Positions 15,108 to 20,720 of a stretch of 20,720 nucleotides of DNA are shown in pieces. Within the stretch, counting starts at the first letter, position 1. Every line of letters starts with the position of its first letter. This stretch comes from an uncultured Rikenella sp. (GTDB taxonomy: Bacteria > Bacteroidota > Bacteroidia > Bacteroidales > Rikenellaceae): positions 8,491-29,210 of the forward strand of contig CAJTNK010000015.1 of assembly GCA_910577885.1 (NCBI GenBank), read 5' to 3'. Below the pieces are notes generated by a model, which saw only the letters and a program-made list of their open reading frames with translations, searched no databases and had not been told where the DNA came from. Both the position numbers and the translations under genes were made by a program.

Positions 15108-16775
15108 TTATTTGGCCGCGATCTTCGCCCACGAGTCCTTGAGACCCACCGTGCGGTTGAACACCGGCGCCCCCTCCTTCGAGTCGGCATCGGCGCAGAA
15201 GTAGCCCAACCGTTCGAACTGGAACTTATCCCCCGCCACAGCCTCCCTCAAGGCCGGTTCGCACAGCGCCCGCACCGTCCGCAGAGAGTCCGGATTGAGG
15301 TTGTCGAGGAACGTCCCTCCCTCCGTCTGCACCTCGTCCGGATTCTCCGTGGCGAAGAGCCGGTCGAAGAGTCTCACCTCCGCCGGTACCGCATGCCGGG
15401 CCGACACCCAGTGGATAATCCCCTTGACTTTCCGTCCGTCGGACGACCCCCCGCCCAGCGACAACGGATCGTACGTGCAGCGCAGCTCCGTAATTTCGCC
15501 CGTGGCCGGGTCCTTCACGACCTCGTCGCACCGGATCAGATACCCGTACCGCAACCGCACCTCACCCCCCGGTCTGAGCCGGAAGAATTTCTTGGGCGGC
15601 TCTTCCATGAAGTCGTCGCGTTCGATGTAGAGCTCCCGTCCGAACGGCACCCGCCGCCGTCCGGCGGCTTCGTCTTCCGGGTTGTTGACGCACTCGAGCT
15701 GTTCGATCTGCCCTTCCGGGTAGTTGGTAATCACCACCCGAATCGGATCGAGCACGGCCATCCGCCGCAGCGCCGTCCGGTTCAGGTCCTCGCGCACACA
15801 CCACTCCAAAAGCCCCAGGTCGATGATGTTATCCCGCTTGGCCACCCCGACCTTTTCGGCGAACATCCGGATCGACTCGGGCGTATAGCCCCTCCGCCGC
15901 AAACCGCAGATGGTGGGCATCCGCGGGTCGTCCCACCCGGTGACATACCCCTCCTTGACCAACTGCAGCAGCTTCCGCTTGCTCATCACGGTGTAGGTCA
16001 GGTTCAGCCGCGCGAACTCGTACTGATGGCTCGGAAAAATCCCGAGCTGCTCGATGAACCAGTCGTACAACGGCCGGTGGACGTCGAACTCCAGCGTACA
16101 GATCGAGTGGGTGATCCGTTCGATCGAGTCGCTCTCGCCGTGGGCGTAGTCGTACATCGGATAAATGCACCACCGGTCGCCCGTCCGGTGGTGATGGGCG
16201 TGGATGATGCGGTACATCAAAGGATCTCGCAGCAGCATGTTCGGATGCGCCATGTCGATCTTCGCCCGCAAGACCTTCTCGCCGTCCCGGTACTTCCCCT
16301 CGCGCATCTCGGCGAAGAGTCTCAAATTCTCCTCCACCGACCGATCCCGCCACGGGCTATTGGTCCCCGGCTGCGTCACGGTCCCTCGACCCAGCCGAAT
16401 CTCCTCCTGCGTCTGGTCGTCGACATAGGCCAACCCCTTCCGGATCAACTCCACGGCCCACTCGTAGAGCTGTTCGAAATAGTCCGACGCGTAATGCTCC
16501 TCGGCCCACTCGAACCCCAGCCACCGGATATCCTCCTTGATGGAGTCGACATACTCCACATCCTCCTTCACCGGATTGGTGTCGTCGAACCGCAGGTTGC
16601 ACTTTCCGCCGTACTTGCGTGCCATCCCGAAGTTCAGACAGATCGACTTCGCATGGCCGATGTGCAGATACCCGTTCGGCTCCGGCGGAAAACGGGTGTG
16701 CACCCGCGGCTCGCCGGCGGCGATGGAGTTTTCGATGATCTCTTCTATAAAATTGAGCTTCTCGCTGCTTTCCAT
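15108..16775 (-). CDS. glnS: Glutaminyl-tRNA synthetase
   Basis: Class I synthetase that charges tRNA-Gln directly with glutamine in the cytoplasm (555 aa, the usual length for the bacterial enzyme). Motifs: HIGH at residues 38-41 in RFPPEPNGYLHIGHAKS; LRFDDTNP downstream; the KMSKS equivalent VMSKR at about 263-267 in LTYTVMSKRKL; WDDPRMPTICGLRRRG; and a complete C-terminal anticodon-binding beta-barrel region ending near LKDSWAKIAAK. FDDTNP and the tRNA-Gln-type barrel distinguish it from GltX. Its presence implies this organism does not rely only on the GatCAB route for Gln-tRNA. A -7 box lies 30 bp upstream, between the gene and repeat copy C. Confidence 0.97.
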   Translation of the reverse strand: MESSEKLNFIEEIIENSIAAGEPRVHTRFPPEPNGYLHIGHAKSICLNFGMARKYGGKCNLRFDDTNPVKEDVEYVDSIKEDIRWLGFEWAEEHYASDYFEQLYEWAVELIRKGLAYVDDQTQEEIRLGRGTVTQPGTNSPWRDRSVEENLRLFAEMREGKYRDGEKVLRAKIDMAHPNMLLRDPLMYRIIHAHHHRTGDRWCIYPMYDYAHGESDSIERITHSICTLEFDVHRPLYDWFIEQLGIFPSHQYEFARLNLTYTVMSKRKLLQLVKEGYVTGWDDPRMPTICGLRRRGYTPESIRMFAEKVGVAKRDNIIDLGLLEWCVREDLNRTALRRMAVLDPIRVVITNYPEGQIEQLECVNNPEDEAAGRRRVPFGRELYIERDDFMEEPPKKFFRLRPGGEVRLRYGYLIRCDEVVKDPATGEITELRCTYDPLSLGGGSSDGRKVKGIIHWVSARHAVPAEVRLFDRLFATENPDEVQTEGGTFLDNLNPDSLRTVRALCEPALREAVAGDKFQFERLGYFCADADSKEGAPVFNRTVGLKDSWAKIAAK

Positions 16776-16804
16776 AACGCTGTTTCGCTTTTGAATCTAT
16801 CATA

Positions 16805-16812
16805 CAAAGATA
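16805..16812 (-). promoter_or_regulatory. Putative -7 promoter box for glnS
   Basis: The minus strand reads TATCTTTG, an exact TAnnTTTG match, 29 nt before the ATG at 16775. The expected -33 position falls at the left edge of repeat copy C and shows no clear TTTG. Confidence 0.5.
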
Positions 16813-16821
16813 TTGTTTTTG

Positions 16822-17091
16822 TCTGGATGACCGGATAGAACTGTTCTTTTTGTGAACAAAAAGAACCAAAAAAACTTCAGAGCGCATCCCGCTGGGATGC
16901 TTTGGCTGTGTCAGCCTCGTGCTTTGGGTGGGGTTTTCTCGGCGGGCGCGTAAGGTAATTACTGCATCATCGCGCCACGCCGGAAAGCCCCACCCACAAC
17001 CCTGAGGACTGCGGAGCCTAAGGCTTAGCGTATGCTATCTGAAAGTTCTTTGGGTCCCTTTCTTTCAAGAAAGGGACAGTACCCTCCTGTT
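16822..17091 (+). repeat. Structured repeat family 1, copy C (short form)
   Basis: The core at 16843-17077 is in the same orientation as copy A. Left hairpin is GTTCTTTTTG-TGAA-CAAAAAGAAC. Next come GCATCCC-GCT-GGGATGC and a central hairpin between GGGTGGGG and CCCCACCC with stem CGGCG..GCGCG paired to CGCGC..CGCCG. GACTGCGGAGCCTAAGGC and TAGCGTATGCTA follow. The right hairpin is GTCCCTTTCT-TTCA-AGAAAGGGAC, different in sequence from the other copies but fully paired. It lies between the divergent genes glnS and folB. Confidence 0.92.
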
Positions 17092-17109
17092 TATGAAACA
17101 AAAACCAAT

Positions 17110-17117
17110 TAGTTTTG
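17110..17117 (+). promoter_or_regulatory. Putative -7 promoter box for folB
   Basis: TAGTTTTG matches TAnnTTTG, 33 bp before the chosen start. GTTTA at 17089-17093, at the edge of repeat copy C, could be a weak -33 element, though the spacing of 16 nt is short. Confidence 0.4.
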
Positions 17118-17150
17118 CAGGGGTAAAAAATCAAAGCAAGAGGAACAGTG

Positions 17151-17510
17151 ATGATGAGCAAGAGTACGATCGAGTTGATGAACATGGAGTTTTATGCGTA
17201 TCACGGTCATTACGAGGAGGAGCAGCGTGTGGGGAATCGTTTTCGGGTGGACCTGTGGTTGGAGGTGGACGCTTCGGCTGCTGCGGGCAGCGACGAGTTG
17301 GAGGATGCGGTGAATTATGTGGCTGTTTATGAGTGCGTCCGGGAGCAGATGGAGATTCCGTCGCGGCTGCTCGAGCACCTCTCGGGGCGAATCATCGCGG
17401 CGTTGCGCCGGCGTTTTCCGACCGTCGGGGGGCTGCGTCTGCGGGTCTCGAAACTGGCGCCTCCGTTAGGCGGTCAGGTTGAGAAAGTTAGCCTCATTAC
17501 AGAGGATTAA
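17151..17510 (+). CDS. folB: Dihydroneopterin aldolase
   Basis: Cytoplasmic folate-pathway enzyme (119 aa, normal length) that cleaves 7,8-dihydroneopterin to 6-hydroxymethyl-dihydropterin and glycolaldehyde. Family features: IELMNMEFYAYHGHYEEEQRVGN near the N-terminus with the catalytic-site Glu at about 22-24, DAVNYVAVYECV in the middle, LLEHLSGRI, and the active-site Lys near residue 101 in RVSKLAPPLGG. AGAGGA at 17139-17144 is well spaced for the ATG at 17151. GTG at 17148 and ATG at 17154 are alternatives. It stands alone between inverted repeat copies C and D; no other folate genes are visible. Confidence 0.92.
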   Translation: MMSKSTIELMNMEFYAYHGHYEEEQRVGNRFRVDLWLEVDASAAAGSDELEDAVNYVAVYECVREQMEIPSRLLEHLSGRIIAALRRRFPTVGGLRLRVSKLAPPLGGQVEKVSLITED

Positions 17511-17643
17511 CCGACTGATAACAAGTGAATTAATCAATTGTTAATAAGTTTTTCCCGACCTCCTCGCCCCCTCCGAAATAACCCATTACCTTTGCCCAAA
17601 ATTGATTCCAATATCAATCACTTTTTTTTCTCTGTAACCGTTC
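17511..17643. other. AT-rich gap between folB and repeat copy D
   Basis: This 133-bp stretch is markedly more AT-rich than its surroundings, with TTAATCAATTGTTAATAAG near the start and TTGATTCCAATATCAATCA near 17602. I see no gene or clear terminator; the second phrase is an imperfect inverted repeat (TTGAT/ATCAA). It could hold a promoter or regulator site, but nothing is specific. Confidence 0.4.
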
Positions 17644-17912
17644 CTTGGCTACGTGCCGGGACTGCCGCTTTTTGAAAAAAGCGGCACCAAAAACTTTTGA
17701 GCTAGCATACGCTACGCCTTAGGCTCCGCAGTCCTCAGGTTTATGGGTGGGGCGTTCGGCGAGGCGCGCTTGGGTTGTAATTAACTTATGCGCCCGCCGA
17801 AAGTCCCCACCCAAAGACCGGGCAGACACGGCCAAAGCATCCCAACGGGATGCGCTCGGAAGTCTTTTGGGTACCTTTTCTTCAGAAAAGGTACAGTACC
17901 CTCCCGTCGCTA
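17644..17912 (-). repeat. Structured repeat family 1, copy D (short form)
   Basis: The core at 17664-17894 is inverted relative to A and C. The left hairpin is GCCGCTTTT/AAAAGCGGC. TAGCATACGCTA and GGCTCCGCAGTCC follow, then a central hairpin between GGGTGGGG and CCCCACCC with stem TTCGGCG..GGCGC paired to GCGCC..CGCCGAA, then GCATCCC-AAC-GGGATGC. The right hairpin is GTACCTTTTC-TTCA-GAAAAGGTAC. The termini are CTTGGCTACGTGCCGGGACTG-like and CAGTACCCTCCCGTCGCTAA. It ends 47 bp before the nrdJ start. An open frame that runs through it into nrdJ is not taken as coding. Confidence 0.92.
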
Positions 17913-17959
17913 ACAACAGTACGCAGAGAAAAAAGGGGGATTTATTTAGTAACCATTAT

Positions 17960-20494
17960 ATGGGAGAATTGCAGCAATACAGTTATGAGGAGGCCGTTGC
18001 AGGTGCTCGGGAGTATTTCCGGGGCGACGAGTTGGCGGCTACGGTATGGGTGACGAAGTACGCATTGAAGGATTCGTTCGGTAAGATCTACGAGCGTTCG
18101 CCGGAGCAGATGCACGAGCGGATAGCGGCGGAGTTGGAGCGGATCGAGCAGAAGTACCCGAATCCGATGACCAAGGCCGAAATTCGGGAGCTGTTGGACG
18201 GTTTCAAGTATGCGGTTCCGCAGGGCGGGCCGATGACCGGGATCGGGAATGATTTGCAGATCGCTTCGATTTCGAATTGCTTCGTGATTGGGCACGAGAA
18301 ACCGGCCGATTCGTACGGCGGTATCATCCGGATCGACGAGGAGCAGGTGCAGCTCATGAAGCGTCGGGGCGGGGTGGGGCACGACCTGTCGCACATCCGG
18401 CCGACGGGGAGTCCGGTGCTGAATTCGGCGTTGACTTCGACCGGGATTGTGCCGTTCATGGAGCGGTACTCGAACTCCACGCGCGAGGTGGCGCAGGATG
18501 GACGGCGCGGGGCGTTGATGCTCTCGCTGTCGATCAAGCACCCGGATGCCGAACGGTTCATCGATGCCAAGCTGGAGCAGGGGAAGGTGACCGGCGCCAA
18601 TGTTTCCATCAAGGTGGACGACGAATTCATGCAGGCGGCTATTGATGGGAAACCGTACAAACAGCAGTTTCCGATCATGGGGGATAAGCCGATGGTGTCG
18701 GGGGAGATCGACGCGGCGGCGTTGTGGAAGAAGATTGTTCATAATGCTTGGAAATCGGCCGAACCGGGGGTCTTGTTCTGGGATACCATCATTCGGGAGT
18801 CGGTGCCGGACTGTTATGCGGATTTGGGGTTCCGGACGGTTTCCACCAATCCGTGCGGCGAGATTCCGCTGTGTCCGTATGATAGCTGTCGGCTGCTGGC
18901 GCTGAACCTTTACAGCTACGTCGACAAGCCTTTCACCAAAGAGGCGCGGTTCGACACCAATAAATTCAAGAAACATGTGCGCAAGGCGATGCGGATGATG
19001 GACGACATCATCGACATCGAGCTGGAAAAGGTCGACGCGATTATCGAAAAGATCGAAAAGGATCCGGAGGAGGCCGATATTCGCCGAGTGGAACGGGAGT
19101 TGTGGGGTAAGATCCGGCAGAAGGCGTTGATGGGTCGGCGGACCGGACTCGGGATTACGGCCGAGGGGGATATGTTGGCGGCGCTGGGGCTGCGGTACGG
19201 GTCGGACGAAGCGATCGCTTTTGCGGCCGAGCTGCAGAAGACTTTGGCGGTGGAGGCTTACCGCGCCTCGGTCGAGATGGCCGGCGAACGGGGGGCGTTC
19301 GAGATGTACGACGCCGAACGGGAGGCGGAGAATCCGATGATTCGGCGGATCAAAGAAGCCGATCCGAAACTCTACGACCGGATGGTGAAACAGGGGCGGC
19401 GGAATGTGGCGATGCTCACGATTGCGCCGACGGGGACCACGTCGCTCATGACGCAGACCACCAGCGGGATCGAACCGGTCTTCCTGCCGGTCTACAAGCG
19501 GCGGCGGAAGGTCAATCCGAGCGATAAGAGTGTCAATGTCACGTTTGTGGACGACGTGGGGGACTCGTGGGAGGAATACAACGTCTATCACCACCACTTC
19601 TTGACCTGGATCAAGGTCAACAAGGGGCTGACCGACGAGCAAATCAAGAAACTCTCGGACAAGGAGGTGGACCGGCTCGTGGCGGAGTCGCCGTACCACA
19701 ACGCCACGTCGAACGATATCGACTGGGTGGCCAAGGTGAAGATGCAGGGGGCGATGCAGAAGTGGGTCGACCACTCGATCTCGGTCACGGTCAACCTGCC
19801 GAACGACGTCTCGGAAGCGTTGGTGGACGAAGTCTACCGGACGGCCTGGCGGTCGGGGTGCAAGGGAGTGACGGTCTATCGGGACGGGAGTCGGGCCGGG
19901 GTGCTGGTCAAGAAAGACAAGAAAAAGGAGAAGGAAGAGGACGGTGTGCCGGCATCTCGTCCGGTGTCGCTCGAGGCGGACGTCGTGCGGTTCAAGAACG
20001 GACCGGAAGACTGGATCGCATTCGTGGGGCTGTATAACCACAAACCGTACGAAATCTTCACCGGGAAGGTGGACGAAGATGCGCTCTACTTCCCGAAGAC
20101 GATCAAGAAAGGGAACATCATCAAGGTGATCGAAAAGGACGGCACCAAACGCTATGACTTCCAGTACAAGGACAAGTACGGGTATGTGAATACGGTGGGC
20201 GGTGTTTCGCGGCTGTTCGACGAGGAGTTCTGGAACTACGCGAAGTTGATTTCGGGGGTCTTGCGGACGGGGATGCCGCCGATCGACGTGGTGAACCTGG
20301 TGTCGTCGCTGCGGCTCAACAGCGACACGATCAACACCTGGAAAAACGGGGTGGCACGGGCGCTTCACAAGTATATCCCGAACGGGACCAAACCGAAGGG
20401 GGGTAAGAAATGTCCGGAGTGCGGCCAGGAGGCGTTGGTTTACCAAGAGGGGTGTTTGGTCTGCACGAACTGCGGCCACTCGAAGTGCGGTTGA
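17960..20494 (+). CDS. nrdJ: Class II (adenosylcobalamin-dependent) ribonucleoside-diphosphate reductase
   Basis: Reduces ribonucleotides to deoxyribonucleotides using a radical generated from coenzyme B12; oxygen-independent (844 aa). The expected cysteines are in place: Cys107 in SISNCFV and Cys310 in YDSC are the redox pair, and Cys299 in NPCGE is the thiyl radical site, with Asn297 and Glu301. The 11-residue spacing between radical and redox cysteines matches known NrdJ. APTGTTSLMTQTTSGIEP is the conserved core phosphate-binding region. The C-terminus carries a cysteine-rich tail (KCPECG and CLVCTNCGHSKCG), typical of NrdJ and thought to pass electrons to the active site. The start at 17960 is chosen because the 71 upstream in-frame codons read through repeat copy D. 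No B12 riboswitch is visible in the short leader. Confidence 0.95.
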   Translation: MGELQQYSYEEAVAGAREYFRGDELAATVWVTKYALKDSFGKIYERSPEQMHERIAAELERIEQKYPNPMTKAEIRELLDGFKYAVPQGGPMTGIGNDLQIASISNCFVIGHEKPADSYGGIIRIDEEQVQLMKRRGGVGHDLSHIRPTGSPVLNSALTSTGIVPFMERYSNSTREVAQDGRRGALMLSLSIKHPDAERFIDAKLEQGKVTGANVSIKVDDEFMQAAIDGKPYKQQFPIMGDKPMVSGEIDAAALWKKIVHNAWKSAEPGVLFWDTIIRESVPDCYADLGFRTVSTNPCGEIPLCPYDSCRLLALNLYSYVDKPFTKEARFDTNKFKKHVRKAMRMMDDIIDIELEKVDAIIEKIEKDPEEADIRRVERELWGKIRQKALMGRRTGLGITAEGDMLAALGLRYGSDEAIAFAAELQKTLAVEAYRASVEMAGERGAFEMYDAEREAENPMIRRIKEADPKLYDRMVKQGRRNVAMLTIAPTGTTSLMTQTTSGIEPVFLPVYKRRRKVNPSDKSVNVTFVDDVGDSWEEYNVYHHHFLTWIKVNKGLTDEQIKKLSDKEVDRLVAESPYHNATSNDIDWVAKVKMQGAMQKWVDHSISVTVNLPNDVSEALVDEVYRTAWRSGCKGVTVYRDGSRAGVLVKKDKKKEKEEDGVPASRPVSLEADVVRFKNGPEDWIAFVGLYNHKPYEIFTGKVDEDALYFPKTIKKGNIIKVIEKDGTKRYDFQYKDKYGYVNTVGGVSRLFDEEFWNYAKLISGVLRTGMPPIDVVNLVSSLRLNSDTINTWKNGVARALHKYIPNGTKPKGGKKCPECGQEALVYQEGCLVCTNCGHSKCG

Positions 20495-20542
20495 TGAGGA
20501 TATAAATTTAAGATAGCGGGAGCTTTTTGCTTCCGGGTTGTC

Positions 20543-20596
20543 AAAGAGCGACGGTTTCCGTTCTTCGCGTGAAGAACGGGAGCCGTCGCTCTTTTT
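20543..20596 (+). terminator. Rho-independent terminator of nrdJ
   Basis: Stem AAAGAGCGACGG (20543-20554) with CCGTCGCTCTTT (20583-20594), an internal 4x4 mismatch, then CGTTCTTC-GCGT-GAAGAACG, ending in TTTTT. A strong intrinsic terminator 49 bp after the stop codon. Confidence 0.85.
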
Positions 20597-20642
20597 ATCG
20601 CCGAGAGCCCTGCGGTTTTGCTGGATTTCAGCGATTTTGACA

Positions 20643-20720
20643 TTTTTTCGCCCGGATGGCCCCTTCCGCGTGCCGGGAGGCACCGCCTCCGCGGCGGACG
20701 CGTTCGCGTCACGGCGCGGG
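20643..20720 (-). repeat. Family-2 repeat module, copy at the right window edge
   Basis: The minus strand reads CCGCGCCGTGACGCGAACGC, GGCGGTGCC-TCCC-GGCAC and CGGGCGAAAAAA, nearly identical to 5337-5413 on the plus strand. The window ends inside the repeat. Confidence 0.8.

Noticed and set aside
16822..16887. Open frames in copies C and D beginning MRSEVF
   Set aside because: Similar peptides (MRSEVFLVLFV and MRSEVFWVPFL) arise because the GCATCCC hairpin and outer hairpin are repeated DNA. The frames end at different places, and the changes preserve base pairing rather than amino acids.
3001..17912. CRISPR array or spacer-repeat structure made from the recurring hairpins
   Set aside because: Repeats are kilobases apart, inverted relative to each other and structured, without regular spacers; no cas genes are present.
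17747..17959. 71-codon in-frame extension upstream of nrdJ
   Set aside because: The extension reads through repeat copy D, and its peptide segment AKASQRDALGS comes from the repeat itself, since other copies encode the same words. NrdJ homology begins at the ATG at 17960.
17913..17959. Cobalamin riboswitch upstream of the B12-dependent reductase
   Set aside because: Only 47 bp lie between repeat copy D and the start codon, and I see no B12-box-like sequence. The upstream structure belongs to the dispersed repeat, which also precedes genes unrelated to B12.

Overview
The window looks like chromosomal DNA of a Bacteroidota bacterium, probably order Bacteroidales and plausibly an Alistipes-like (Rikenellaceae) genome. 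Reasons: GC-rich coding sequence, several upstream sequences matching the Bacteroidetes -7 promoter box TAnnTTTG, few strong Shine-Dalgarno sites, and protein families typical of the phylum (a patatin fused to an outer-membrane barrel, a DsbD with a C-terminal thioredoxin domain, a TonB with a short linker, a secreted cyclophilin). The genus is an inference from style, not from a database match. Layout: 1-397 GC-rich non-coding DNA leading to metG (398-2503, +). metG converges on and overlaps a CvpA-family membrane protein (2398-3000, -). 3001-3498 is a structured repeat. A LysO-type lysine exporter (3499-4473, -) and tRNA-Arg(CCG) with its terminator (4545-4678, -) follow. About 0.8 kb of GC-rich, hairpin-rich non-coding DNA (4722-5515) separates the tRNA from a patatin/outer-membrane-barrel protein (5516-7807, -). 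Divergent from that are a cyclophilin-type prolyl isomerase (7884-8648, +) and pheS (8711-9745, +). A second copy of the structured repeat (9771-10199) precedes dsbD (10238-12397, +). Then come a secreted protein of unknown function (12523-13176, +), a second GC-rich non-coding stretch, a TonB protein (13585-14286, -), a LuxR-type response regulator (14373-15083, -) and glnS (15108-16775, -). Finally folB (17151-17510, +) lies between two inverted copies of the structured repeat, and a class II B12-dependent ribonucleotide reductase (17960-20494, +) closes the window. The genes are mostly housekeeping: three aminoacyl-tRNA synthetases and a tRNA (translation), RNR and FolB (nucleotide and folate metabolism), and an envelope set (DsbD, prolyl isomerase, TonB, patatin barrel). 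No prophage, CRISPR array, transposase or defence system is visible. The most unusual content is between the genes. One repeat family has four copies with uniform 231-236 bp cores. Each core is a string of hairpins whose stems differ in sequence between copies yet remain base-paired. Four of the copy ends lie 39-60 bp upstream of a start codon and a fifth lies 48 bp from one. A second, GC-rich repeat family is built on a GTGCC-N4-GGCAC hairpin followed by a CGGGCGAGAAAA box. I propose the first family as the best candidate for an undescribed genetic element or structured RNA.
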